DNA of 64,000 bases. Origin: Streptomyces sp. SLBN-31 (GTDB lineage Bacteria; Actinomycetota; Actinomycetes; Streptomycetales; Streptomycetaceae). Positions 43,443 through 50,913 of the stretch are shown in pieces; position 1 is the stretch's first letter, and the number at the start of each line of letters is the position of its first letter. The notes beneath the pieces were generated by a model that saw only the letters and a program-made list of their open reading frames with translations, did not search any database and was not told where the DNA came from. A program made the translations under genes and the position numbers. The stretch spans positions 992,001-1,056,000 of the forward strand of contig NZ_VFNC01000002.1 in NCBI RefSeq assembly GCF_006715395.1, in the 5' to 3' direction.

Positions 43443-44188
43443 GCGGGCACCTCGAAGGCTTTCATGCGGTCCAGGACCCGGTCGGCGGTCGGGGCTTCCA
43501 TGCGGTCGACGAGACGGCCGTCGGCCAGGAAGACGACCTCGTCGGCGTGGGCCGCGGCGACCGGGTCGTGGGTGACCATGACGACGGTGCGGGAGGTCTG
43601 GCGGACGGCCCGGCCCAGCAGGCCGAGGACTTCGCCGCCGGCGCGCGAGTCGAGGTTTCCGGTGGGTTCGTCGGCGAAGACGACGTGCGGCCGTCCGGCG
43701 AACGCCCGTGCCACGGCGACGCGTTGCTGCTGCCCGCCGGAAAGTTCGGAGGGACGGTGGTGGAGGCGGTCGCGCAGGCCGACGACGTCGATCAGCGCAT
43801 CGAGCCACTCCTGGTCGCGTTTGCCGCCCGCGAGGTCGAGGGGAAGCGTGATGTTCTCGGCCACCGTGAGCGTCGGGACGAGGTTGAAGGCCTGGAAGAC
43901 GAAGCCGACGCGGTCACGGCGCAGCAGGGTGAGGCGGCGGTCGTCCAGCGTGCCGAGGTCGGTGTCGCCGATGTGGGCGGTGCCGGAGGTGAGGGTGTCC
44001 AGGCCGGCGGCGCAGTGCATCAAGGTGGACTTGCCGGAGCCCGAGGGCCCCATGATCGCGGTGAAGCGGCCGGCCGGGAAGTCGACGCTCACCCCGTCCA
44101 GGGCCCTCACCGCGGTGTCGCCACGGCCGTACACCTTCACGGCGTCGGCGACCCGGGCGGCCGCGCGCACGGTGGTCGCGGTCGTCAT
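43439..44188 (-). CDS. ABC transporter ATP-binding protein, MacB/LolD type
   Basis: 249 residues. Walker A GPSGSGKST, Q-loop FVFQAFNLVPTLTVAENITLPL, signature LSGGQQQRVAVARA, Walker B VVFADEPTGNLDS and H-loop VTHDPVAAAHAD are all intact. ADEPTGNLDS is typical of the MacB/LolD/FtsE subgroup, which matches the FtsX-type permease it overlaps by 4 bp. It overlaps the upstream SHOCT gene by 4 bp too, so the three are one translationally coupled operon. Confidence 0.95.
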   Translation of the reverse strand: MTTATTVRAAARVADAVKVYGRGDTAVRALDGVSVDFPAGRFTAIMGPSGSGKSTLMHCAAGLDTLTSGTAHIGDTDLGTLDDRRLTLLRRDRVGFVFQAFNLVPTLTVAENITLPLDLAGGKRDQEWLDALIDVVGLRDRLHHRPSELSGGQQQRVAVARAFAGRPHVVFADEPTGNLDSRAGGEVLGLLGRAVRQTSRTVVMVTHDPVAAAHADEVVFLADGRLVDRMEAPTADRVLDRMKAFEVPA

Positions 44189-44472
44189 GCCGCGCCGCCC
44201 TTCGTGCGGCCGAACTGCTCGTCCAGGACGGACAGTCGGCGCCAGTACTCGTCCTCGTCGATCTCGCCCGAGGCGAAGCGGCGGCCGAGCACCGCGAGGG
44301 GTGAGTCGCCGGAGGGGCGTGGGTCGTCCATCGGGCGCCAGGGGCCCCGGCGGCCGCGCCAGACGGTGCGGCGCAGGAAGGTGGCGACGCCGATCACGAC
44401 GGCCGCCCAGATCAGCGGGAAGAGGAGCATCCAGGGGCCGGGGCCGCCGTGCCAGTCCGCGAGGCTCTGCAT
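44185..44472 (-). CDS. Small membrane protein with SHOCT domain
   Basis: 95 residues. One membrane helix (WMLLFPLIWAAVVIGVATFLRRTVW, about 14-38) is followed by a C-terminal SHOCT motif, LAVLGRRFASGEIDEDEYWRRLSVLDEQF. SHOCT segments are often oligomerisation or targeting modules in small actinobacterial membrane proteins. It is the first gene of the ABC operon, with AGGAG upstream, and its stop overlaps the ATPase start. Confidence 0.85.
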   Translation of the reverse strand: MQSLADWHGGPGPWMLLFPLIWAAVVIGVATFLRRTVWRGRRGPWRPMDDPRPSGDSPLAVLGRRFASGEIDEDEYWRRLSVLDEQFGRTKGGAA

Positions 44473-44614
44473 CTCGGTTCATCTCCTGAGTGGTTGTCGG
44501 TGGTGATGCCTCGAGACTGGCGCCGGCAGGGGGTCCGGGTCGTCGTACGCCCAGCGGCAGTGCGGATACCTCCTGGGGAGTACCGGCGGGCTCGTGCGCT
44601 GCTCCCTCGCGCTC

Positions 44615-44650
44615 TCGACTTCTGTAACTACTAGTATGTACAGTGCGTGC
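44615..44650 (+). promoter_or_regulatory. TetR gene promoter with overlapping operator
   Basis: TGTAACTACTAGTATGTACA (44623-44642) is a 20-bp imperfect palindrome, 16 of 20 positions symmetric around CTAG, the size of a TetR operator. TCGACT (44615-44620) and TACAGT (44639-44644), 18 bp apart, look like -35 and -10 boxes. The ATG starts 7 nt after the -10 with no ribosome site, so the transcript is probably leaderless. Repressor binding would cover the promoter, giving autoregulation and possibly control of the divergent ABC operon. Confidence 0.65.
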
Positions 44651-45226
44651 ATGAGCACCTCGGAGAGCACTTCGGACCGTCTCGTGGAGTCCACGCGCGA
44701 GCTGCTGTGGGAGCGCGGTTACGTGGGCACGAGCCCCAAGGCGATCCTGGAGCGCGCGGGCGCCGGGCAGGGCAGCATGTACCACCACTTCAAGGGGAAG
44801 CCCGACCTCGCGCTGGCGGCGATCCGGCGGACGGCCGCGGAGCTGCGGGCCACCGCCGAGGGAGTCCTGGGCGGGCCGGGGAGTCCGTACGAGCGCATCG
44901 AGGGGTATCTGCTGCGCGAGCGCGACGTGTTGCGGGGCTGCCCGGTGGGACGGCTGACCATGGACCCGGACGTCGTCGCCAGTGCCGAGCTGCGCGCTCC
45001 GGTCGACGAGACGCTGGACGCGATCCGCGAGCTGATCGCGGGGATCGTGGAGGAGGGCAAGGAGCTCGGCGAGTTCGCGCCCTCGCTGGACGGCGAGCAG
45101 ATCGCCTCGGCCGTCCTCGCGACCGTCCAGGGCGGTTATGTGCTCGCCCGCGCCTCCGGCTCCCCCGCCGACTTCGACGCCGGCGTCCGGGGACTGCTGT
45201 CCCTGCTCGCGCCGCGACCCGCCTGA
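44651..45226 (+). CDS. TetR family transcriptional repressor
   Basis: 191 residues. The N-terminal HTH (RLVESTRELLWERGYVGTSPKAILERAGAGQGSMYHHFKGKPDLALAAI, about 9-57) is textbook TetR. The C-terminal all-helical domain contains LRGCPVGRLTMDPDVVAS, a segment of the TetR_C group of YxaF/LfrR-like regulators. The start at 44651 lies just behind its own operator. Downstream on the same strand, 11 bp away, are the DUF4865, phosphotriesterase-like and tautomerase genes, so it likely controls that operon and itself. Confidence 0.93.
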   Translation: MSTSESTSDRLVESTRELLWERGYVGTSPKAILERAGAGQGSMYHHFKGKPDLALAAIRRTAAELRATAEGVLGGPGSPYERIEGYLLRERDVLRGCPVGRLTMDPDVVASAELRAPVDETLDAIRELIAGIVEEGKELGEFAPSLDGEQIASAVLATVQGGYVLARASGSPADFDAGVRGLLSLLAPRPA

Positions 45227-45237
45227 GGAGGCATCCG

Positions 45238-45822
45238 ATGCACGCCATGCAGTACGAGCTGACCCTCCCCGCCGACTACGACACGAACGTCATCCGCGAC
45301 CGTGTCGCCCGGGTCGGGCATCTGCTGGACGACTGGGAGGGGCTCGGGTTCAAGACCTACCTGCTGCGCGAGCGCGGGGTGGACGGCTCACCGGTCAACC
45401 AGTACGCGCCGTTCTACCTGTGGAACAGCATGGAGGGCATGAACTCCTTCCTGTGGGGAGGGGCCTTCCAGGGGCTGAGCGACGACTTCGGGCGGCCGTC
45501 GGTGCGCCAGTGGTCGGGGCTCGCGTACGCGGAGGGGGCGGCCGCCTCGGGTGCGGCGCGCATCGCGGTGCGTCGCCGTCGGCGGGTGCCGGACGGTGTC
45601 GTACTGGCCGATGTGATGGCGGAGGCGACGGACGAGGTCGCTCGGCTGGCGGGCGAGGACGGGGCCGTGCTCGCGGCGGCCGCCGTGGACACCAGCCGCT
45701 GGGAGCTGGTGCACTTCTCGCTGTGGGAGCACCGGGCGCCCAAGGCGGAGGGGGACGTCTTCCAGGTGCTGCACCTGTCCGCTCCGGGGCGCGATGACCT
45801 GTCGGAGGGGCGGCAGTGGTGA
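45238..45822 (+). CDS. DUF4865 family protein
   Basis: 194 residues, MHAMQYELTLPADYDTNVIRDRVARVGHLLDDWEGLGFKTYLLRERG followed by NQYAPFYLWNSMEGMNSFLWGGAFQGLSDDFGRP. This is the conserved front half of DUF4865 proteins. The fold resembles ferredoxin-like monooxygenase-type dimers, but no activity is known to me. GAGGAGG precedes ATG 45238. The gene overlaps the next one by 4 bp (GTGA) and belongs to the TetR operon. Confidence 0.85.
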   Translation: MHAMQYELTLPADYDTNVIRDRVARVGHLLDDWEGLGFKTYLLRERGVDGSPVNQYAPFYLWNSMEGMNSFLWGGAFQGLSDDFGRPSVRQWSGLAYAEGAAASGAARIAVRRRRRVPDGVVLADVMAEATDEVARLAGEDGAVLAAAAVDTSRWELVHFSLWEHRAPKAEGDVFQVLHLSAPGRDDLSEGRQW

Positions 45823-46727
45823 GTTCGATCCGTACGGTGCTGGGGGACGTACGTCCCGAGGAGCTGGGCGTGTGCGACGCGCACGACCATCTGTTCCTGC
45901 GCAGTCCCCGGTTGCCCGGCCAGGAGCTGAACGACGCGGCGGCCGCCCGGGCCGAGCTGAACGCGTTCCGGGCCGCCGGCGGCGGCACCGTGGTGCAGTG
46001 GACGCCGTACGGCATGGGCCGGCGGGCCGCGGACCTGCCCGACCTGTCCCGGTCCTCGGGGGTGCACGTGGTGTGCGCGACCGGTCTGCACCAAGCGGCG
46101 CACTACAGCACGCAGTTGCTGGAGGAGCTGCGTGGCGGGCTCGCCGAGGTGTTCGTCGCGGAGCTCACGCAGGGCATCGGCACCTCGGGGGTGCGGGCCG
46201 GGCTGATCAAGGTGGCGGGCGGCTTCCACGCGCTGGACGCGCACGCCCGCTGGACGATGACCGCGGCGGCCGAGGCCCATCACGCGACCGGGGCGGCGAT
46301 CGCCGTGCACCTGGAGATGGGGACCGGGGCGCTGGACGTCCTCGACCTGCTGTGCGGCAGGCTCGGTGTGGAGCCGCACCGGGTGATCCTCGGGCACCTC
46401 AACCGTTCCCCCGACCCGGTCGTCCAGCGCCAGGCCGCCGAAGCCGGCGCCTATCTCGCCTTCGACGGCCCGTCCCTGGCCCACCACGCCACCGACTGGC
46501 GAATGCCGCAGGCCGTGCGGGCCTTGGCCGACGCCGGCTTCGGGCATCGGCTGCTGCTCGGCGGGGACACCGTGGTCGCCGGGGCCAGGTCGGTCGACGG
46601 CGGCCCCGGTATGCCGTATCTGCTGCGCAGGGTCCGGCCCCGGCTGGCGCTGGAGCTGGGCGAGGAGTTGACGGACCGCGTCCTGACGGAGAACCCCGGC
46701 CGGGCGTTCGCCGTACGGTGGCGCTGA
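45819..46727 (+). CDS. Phosphotriesterase-family (amidohydrolase) protein
   Basis: 302 residues with a TIM-barrel metal-hydrolase pattern. DAHDHLFLRSP is the first metal site HxH. LIKVAGGF contains the usual carboxylated Lys. AIAVHLEMG and VILGHLNRSPD supply the later His ligands, and LLLGGDTV the Asp. The active site is therefore intact. Members include lactonases and phosphotriesterases; the natural substrate is unknown. Its partners DUF4865 and tautomerase suggest a small catabolic or detoxification pathway under TetR control. Confidence 0.85.
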   Translation: MSSIRTVLGDVRPEELGVCDAHDHLFLRSPRLPGQELNDAAAARAELNAFRAAGGGTVVQWTPYGMGRRAADLPDLSRSSGVHVVCATGLHQAAHYSTQLLEELRGGLAEVFVAELTQGIGTSGVRAGLIKVAGGFHALDAHARWTMTAAAEAHHATGAAIAVHLEMGTGALDVLDLLCGRLGVEPHRVILGHLNRSPDPVVQRQAAEAGAYLAFDGPSLAHHATDWRMPQAVRALADAGFGHRLLLGGDTVVAGARSVDGGPGMPYLLRRVRPRLALELGEELTDRVLTENPGRAFAVRWR

Positions 46728-46748
46728 GCCGTAAGGAGGGACGCGGGC

Positions 46749-47144
46749 ATGCCCTTCGTCCGTATCGACACGCTGGGGACCGACACGGCACGCCTGGACG
46801 CGCTCGGCCGGGCCGTGCACGAGGCGCTGGTGGAGACGATCGGCATCCCGCCGAACGACCGCTTCCAGGTCGTGACCGGCCACGACGGCGTGCACAGCAC
46901 ACTGCGCTGGGACGACTACCTCGGCGTCCCGCGCGACGAGGGCATCGTGTACGTCGCGATCACCATGCGGTCGGGGCGCACACCCGAACGGAAGCGGGCG
47001 CTGTACCGGCGGATCGCCGAACTGGCCCACGCCTACGCGGGGACGGAGCCGCGGAACGTGTTCGTCAGCGTGACCGAGAACGAGTCGGCCGACTGGTCGC
47101 TCGGTCACGGGCTCGCGCAGTACACCGGGACTCCCCCTTCCTGA
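46749..47144 (+). CDS. Tautomerase family protein
   Basis: 131 residues beginning MPFVRID, so Pro becomes the N-terminal catalytic residue after Met removal, as in 4-oxalocrotonate tautomerase relatives. The longer MIF/TomN-like chain contains RFQVVTGHDG and DEGIVYVAITMRSGRTPERKRALYRRIAELA, typical of YusQ-type tautomerases. It is the last gene of the operon, 21 bp after the hydrolase, preceded by AAGGAGGG. It probably isomerises an enol/keto acid made by its neighbours. Confidence 0.9.
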   Translation: MPFVRIDTLGTDTARLDALGRAVHEALVETIGIPPNDRFQVVTGHDGVHSTLRWDDYLGVPRDEGIVYVAITMRSGRTPERKRALYRRIAELAHAYAGTEPRNVFVSVTENESADWSLGHGLAQYTGTPPS

Positions 47145-47150
47145 ACGAGG

Positions 47151-47678
47151 TCAGCGGCAGAGGGCGTCGACGTCGTCGGAGAACGACGGGAACTCGGCCT
47201 GCGCCTCGTCCACGATCTCCCGCGCGGGACGGCGCCGAGTGGTGGCGTGCCGCTCGGCGAGCGCGGTCAGTGTCGGGTTCGGCCGACCCTCGCGCTGCCC
47301 GAAATCCACGATCTCCAGGGGCCCGAGGCCGTCGGCGAGGATCCACAGGAAGTCGGACAGGTTCGCCGCCACCACTCCCCGCTCCCCCTCGGAGCCGAAG
47401 AACACCACGGGCTGCTCGGCGAGCGGCCGGCCGGGCCGCACGCACCACAGGGCGACGAGACCGCCGGTGCCGTCCTGGCCGAAGACCCGGTAGGCGTCGC
47501 CGTCGAGTTCGTGGTTGCCGGTCCAGTGGCGCAGCCAGTCGGTGGTCTCCTCGGCGGAGTCGAAGGCGCCGTACGGCTCGAAGTCGACGCCCTCGCCGTC
47601 GTCGTAGTCGAACTCCACCTGGGCCACGTCGGCCAGGGCCGGCGGGAAGCGACGGGAGTCGTCCGTTGTCTCGATCAT
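47151..47678 (-). CDS. SMI1/KNR4-like family protein
   Basis: 175 residues, acidic, with ALADVAQVEFDYDDGEGVDFEPYGAFDSAEETTDWLRHWTGN, a central GTGGLVALWCVRPGRPLAEQPVVFFGSEGERGVVAANLSDFLWILADGLGP and a helical tail. The EGE/NLxDFLxxLxxG pattern is that of SUKH (SMI1/KNR4) proteins, many of which are immunity proteins in toxin systems. Its ATG overlaps the stop of the small upstream gene (ATGA). No toxin gene is recognisable beside it, so the role is open. Confidence 0.75.
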   Translation of the reverse strand: MIETTDDSRRFPPALADVAQVEFDYDDGEGVDFEPYGAFDSAEETTDWLRHWTGNHELDGDAYRVFGQDGTGGLVALWCVRPGRPLAEQPVVFFGSEGERGVVAANLSDFLWILADGLGPLEIVDFGQREGRPNPTLTALAERHATTRRRPAREIVDEAQAEFPSFSDDVDALCR

Positions 47679-47929
47679 GCCCGCAGGCTAGCGACCGGCA
47701 CTGACAACGCCGCCGGCCCCGCCTGGGCGACGGAGATGTCCACGGAGGGGCGCAGCTTCGCAGCCGCGGCCAGGGCCTCGTGCACCGGGTGGGTGCCGAA
47801 GGACGCCAACAGGGCGTCGTTCGCCGGGGCTTCGGCGGCGGGGTAGGCGATCTGCTCGTAGGCGGCCCGGAAGCGGGGACCCCAGCGGCGGCCGCCGAGC
47901 CGGGCCGGGCGGGAGCAGTTGTCAACCAT
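47675..47929 (-). CDS. Small hypothetical protein, coupled to the SMI1-like gene (possibly 5'-truncated)
   Basis: 84 residues from ATG 47929: MVDNCSRPARLGGRRWGPRF, then AAYEQIAYPAAEAPANDALLASFGTHPVHEALAAAAKLRPSVDISV. There is no ribosome site at this ATG. The same frame runs on upstream without a stop as SQICSAHAQPLLPCPHARNVAHM, which reads like coding sequence with a Cys/His cluster, yet lacks a start codon before the rpiB gene. It may therefore be the remnant of a longer gene. Its TGA overlaps the next ATG (ATGA), an argument that the pair was once translated together. I do not recognise the family. Confidence 0.45.
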   Translation of the reverse strand: MVDNCSRPARLGGRRWGPRFRAAYEQIAYPAAEAPANDALLASFGTHPVHEALAAAAKLRPSVDISVAQAGPAALSVPVASLRA

Positions 47930-48053
47930 GTGGGCGACGTTGCGGGCGTGCGGGCATGGCAGCAGGGGCTGTGCGTGCGCCGAGCAGATCTGCGACGGCC
48001 CCCGGTGGCGGCCCTGTGGAGCCTTGCCGGTCGCTCGGGAAGCGTCGGCTGAG

Positions 48054-48509
48054 TCAGGAAGCGGTCCCGCGCAGATCGAGCCGCTCGACGCGGGCGACGT
48101 TCTCGCGGTCCTCGGCGTCCTCGCTGGCCGCGGCGGCGAACCAGGCGTCCAGGATCTCCTTCAGCAGCGGTTCGGAGGTCAGCCGCAGGCTGAGCGCGAG
48201 GACGTTGGCGTCGTTCCAGCGGCGGGCGCCGTCGGCGCTGTAGGCGTCCGTGCACAGCGCCGCCCGTACGCCCGGCACCTTGTTCGCGGCGATGGACGCG
48301 CCCGTGCCGGTCCAGCAGCACACGACCGCCTGGTCCGCCCGGCCGGCGGCGACCTCCCGGGCCGCCGCCTCCGAGCAGGCGGCCCACTGCGGGTCGTCGC
48401 CGGGGCTGAGCGCGCCGTGGGCCGTGACCTGGTGGCCGCGCCGGCCCAGCTCGGCGACGAGGGCGCGGGCGACGGGTTCGTCCATGTCGGAGGAGACGGA
48501 GATCCGCAT
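48054..48509 (-). CDS. rpiB: RpiB/LacA/LacB family sugar-phosphate isomerase
   Basis: 151 residues, MRISVSSDMDEPVARALVAELGRRGHQV at the start, then AAAREVAAGRADQAVVCCWTGTGASIAANKVPGVRAALCTDAYSADGARRWNDANVLALSLRLTS. The active-site cysteine (CCWTGTG) and the anion-hole GTGxxxxANK motif are in place. The usual reaction is ribose 5-phosphate to ribulose 5-phosphate. The motif text differs slightly from canonical RpiB (CGTGxG), so an alternative pentose or hexose phosphate is possible. No other sugar gene adjoins except the ROK regulator. Confidence 0.85.
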   Translation of the reverse strand: MRISVSSDMDEPVARALVAELGRRGHQVTAHGALSPGDDPQWAACSEAAAREVAAGRADQAVVCCWTGTGASIAANKVPGVRAALCTDAYSADGARRWNDANVLALSLRLTSEPLLKEILDAWFAAAASEDAEDRENVARVERLDLRGTAS

Positions 48510-48617
48510 GCCGACGAGCCTAGCTCGTCCCGCCGCCGACCGGCGGCGCCGGCCGCTCGGGCAGTCCCCGGACCGGCGAGGCCCGGAGCCTTCCCGCGCG
48601 CCGGACGGACGTGCTAG

Positions 48618-48779
48618 GTCGTCACATTCCCGTCGTCCGCCCGTAGGGCGGGCCCGGAGGCGTCCGGTGCGTGCGATCGCAAGGCGCCGGAGCGCCCCGA
48701 CAGCGGAGCTGTTCGGGCGTTTCGGCAACGCCGCGAGCGCGCGTGCCAGGCGCCTCCGGGCAGGCGGGAATGTGACGAC
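48618..48779. mobile_element. MITE-like inverted-repeat element
   Basis: A 162-bp unit bounded by perfect 15-bp inverted repeats GTCGTCACATTCCCG (48618-48632) and CGGGAATGTGACGAC (48765-48779). Internal complementary blocks (GCCCGGAGGCG near 48652 with CGCCTCCGGGC at 48751-48761) allow one long hairpin. No coding capacity. The arrangement is that of a miniature inverted-repeat transposable or intergenic repeat element. I recall very similar text in intergenic regions of other Streptomyces, but cannot verify this. No clear target-site duplication is visible. Confidence 0.7.
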
Positions 48780-48788
48780 AGGGCCAAG

Positions 48789-48905
48789 AGGTGGCCGACC
48801 TCCAGGGCCAGACCCGGACTGCCGGTGCGGAGGCGGCCGTCGAGGACCAGGGCGCCGCCGACGCCCCGGTGCCCACACACAGCAGGTCCCGGGCGCCGCG
48901 GCCGC
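48789..48905 (-). pseudogene. Detached fragment of the ROK regulator gene
   Basis: GTGGCCGACCTCCAGGGCCAGACCCG and the following ~90 bp match 49397-49510 inside the intact ROK gene at roughly nine of ten positions. That segment encodes CVATGHRGVGGALVLDGRLHTGSSGLALEVGH. A few-base deletion after CCGGTGCCC breaks the frame. The copy has no start or promoter. It begins 10 bp after the right end of the inverted-repeat element, suggesting that the same event brought both. Confidence 0.8.
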
Positions 48906-48944
48906 GCCGCCTCGGGCGACCCGGGCCCGCGCCCGCCGGGTGTC

Positions 48945-50183
48945 CTAGGCGAGCGCTCCCAGCGGGTCGTCCAGGACCGGCTGCCAGGCCAACTCCGCCG
49001 CTCCCACCAGGCTGTTGTGGTCGAGGGTGCAGGCCAGGATGGGCACTCCCCCGCTCTGGCCCCACAGGCTGCGGTCGGCGACGACGGCGCGCAGCCGGTC
49101 GGGGTCGGCGTCCAGGAGGGTGCGGTGCAGGCCGCCGAGGATGATGCGGTCGGGGTTGAGGATGTTGACCAGGCCCGCGAGGCCGAGGCCGAGGCGGTCG
49201 ATGAGCGTTTCGGCGGCCGTGCGGACGGCCGGGTCGTCGTAGTGCTCGCGGACCAGGTCGTCGGCCTGCCTGAGCAGGGACATCTCGGGGCCCGGGTCCA
49301 GGCCGGCCGCCGTGAGGAGGGCCAGCGGATCGGCCTCTACGTCGAGGCAGCCGCGGCTGCCGCAGTGGCAGGGGCGGCCCTCGGGGTTGACGGTGAGGTG
49401 GCCGACCTCCAGGGCCAGACCCGAACTTCCGGTGTGGAGGCGGCCGTCGAGGACCAGGGCGCCGCCGACGCCCCGGTGCCCGGTCGCAACGCACAGCAGG
49501 TCCCGCGCACCGCGGCCGGCGCCGTGCCGGTGCTCGGCGAGGGCGGCGAGGTTGACGTCGTTGCCCGCGAAGGCCGGCCCGGTGATGCCGGCCGCGCGCA
49601 CGCACTCGGCGAAGATCCGCCGGACCGGCGCGCCGACCGGCCAGGCCAGGTGCAGGGGGTTCAGGGCCAGGCCGTCGGGTTCGGCGACCGCGGACGGCAC
49701 GGCGAGACCGGCGCCGACGCAGCGCCGTCCCGTGGAGCGCAGCAGGTCCGTGCCCGCCTCCACCACCGAGCCGAGGACCTTCGCCGGGTCGGCGTCGACG
49801 GTCTCGCAGCCGGGCGCGGTGGCCACGATCCGGCCGCCCAGGCCGACCAGCGCGGCCCGGAAGCCGTCGGCATGGACCTGCGCGGCGAGCACGACCGGCC
49901 CGTCGTCGGCGACCGCGAGCCGGTGGGAGGGCCGGCCCTGCGAGCCGGCCGCCGCGCCGGGCCGGGCGTCGACCCGGATCAGCCCCAGCGCCTCAAGCTC
50001 GGCCGCGACCGCCCCCGCTGTCGCCCGGGTGACCCCGAGCTCGGCGGTGAGCACGGCCCGGGTGGGCGCGCGTCCGGTGTGCACGAGCTCCAACGCGGGC
50101 CCGAGCGCACCGCGCCCCCGGTCCAGCCGCGTCCTCGAGGTGGTCCCTTCCCCCGCCGGCCGGGGGTCCGCCTTGCCGCTCAT
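48945..50183 (-). CDS. ROK family transcriptional regulator
   Basis: 412 residues. The N-terminal winged HTH (about 35-80, GRAPTRAVLTAELGVTRATAGAVAAELEALGLI) is joined to a ROK sugar-kinase-like domain. That has VVLAAQVHADGFRAALVGLGGRIVA, GLAVPSAV, AFAGNDVNLAALAEHRHGAG, GVGGALVLDG, the Zn-binding CHCGSRGCLDVEA and NILNPDRIILGG. Regulators of this group respond to glucose, xylose or N-acetylglucosamine. ATG 50183 is preferred. An internal part of the gene exists as a broken copy downstream. Confidence 0.92.
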   Translation of the reverse strand: MSGKADPRPAGEGTTSRTRLDRGRGALGPALELVHTGRAPTRAVLTAELGVTRATAGAVAAELEALGLIRVDARPGAAAGSQGRPSHRLAVADDGPVVLAAQVHADGFRAALVGLGGRIVATAPGCETVDADPAKVLGSVVEAGTDLLRSTGRRCVGAGLAVPSAVAEPDGLALNPLHLAWPVGAPVRRIFAECVRAAGITGPAFAGNDVNLAALAEHRHGAGRGARDLLCVATGHRGVGGALVLDGRLHTGSSGLALEVGHLTVNPEGRPCHCGSRGCLDVEADPLALLTAAGLDPGPEMSLLRQADDLVREHYDDPAVRTAAETLIDRLGLGLAGLVNILNPDRIILGGLHRTLLDADPDRLRAVVADRSLWGQSGGVPILACTLDHNSLVGAAELAWQPVLDDPLGALA

Positions 50184-50219
50184 GAGGGCGAGTCTCCCAT
50201 GATCCGCGGCCGTGTCCGC

Positions 50220-50870
50220 CTACAGGCCGCTGACCCGGAGCGTGATGTTGAGGCGTCCGCACAGCCCCAACTGCGCAGGCGCGCTGCCCGCGTACACGCG
50301 GGGGACCCCGTGGTAGACGAGCCGGGAGGGCCCGCCGAACACGAACAGGTCACCGCTGCGCAGCTCGAGGTCCCTGTAGGGCCTGGCGCGGGTCTCGGTG
50401 TTGCCGAAACGGAAGACGCAGGTGTCGCCGAGGCTCAGGGACACCACCGGCGCGTCCGACCTCTCGTCGCTGTCCCGGTGCATGCCCATCCGGGCGTCGG
50501 CGTCGTAGAAGTTGATCAGGGCGATGTCGTACGGCGGCGCGGGATCGCCCAGCGCGTCGGCGACGGCCCGTCGTCCCAGCTCGCCGAGCCATTCGGGGAA
50601 TGGTTTCACGGGCGCGCCGTCACCGTCGACGACCGTGCGTGCGTAGCCGTACGGGTGCCAGTGGTGGCCGAGGCAGACCTGGCGGGCGGACATGGTGCCC
50701 CCACCGGGGACCCGCACCGTCCGCAGTCCGGCCGGGGGGCGCGCCCACTCCCGGCAGGCCTCCAGCAGCGCGCGCTGTCGACCGTCGTCGAGCCAGTCCG
50801 GCAGGTGCACGGCACCGGGAGACACCTCGGTCCGGGGCCTGGGGAACAGCTCGCCTTCCATACGAGCCAT
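50220..50870 (-). CDS. alkB: AlkB-type Fe(II)/2-oxoglutarate-dependent dioxygenase
   Basis: Repairs alkylated DNA or RNA bases by oxidative dealkylation. The 216-residue protein has the substrate lid region, then DIALINFYDADARMGMHRDSDERSDAPVVSLSLGDTCVFRFG (metal HxD and NFY motif). LRSGDLFVFGGPSRLVYHGVPRV gives the second His, and RLNITLRV the 2-oxoglutarate-binding Arg. ATG 50870 has GGAG 4 nt upstream; ATG 50861 is an alternative. Convergent or tandem neighbours show no repair operon. Confidence 0.93.
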   Translation of the reverse strand: MARMEGELFPRPRTEVSPGAVHLPDWLDDGRQRALLEACREWARPPAGLRTVRVPGGGTMSARQVCLGHHWHPYGYARTVVDGDGAPVKPFPEWLGELGRRAVADALGDPAPPYDIALINFYDADARMGMHRDSDERSDAPVVSLSLGDTCVFRFGNTETRARPYRDLELRSGDLFVFGGPSRLVYHGVPRVYAGSAPAQLGLCGRLNITLRVSGL

Positions 50871-50913
50871 CCTGCTCCACCCGTTCCGTACGAGCCATCC
50901 TGCTCGACCCCGG

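Larger units (their letters stand above)
48510..48944. other. Gene-free stretch holding an inverted-repeat element and a ROK gene fragment
   Basis: 435 bp between rpiB and the ROK gene. It consists of about 105 bp of plain upstream sequence, a ~162-bp element with 15-bp inverted ends (48618-48779), a ~115-bp degenerate copy of internal ROK-gene sequence (48789-48905) and about 40 bp of spacer. No intact gene is present. Confidence 0.8.
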
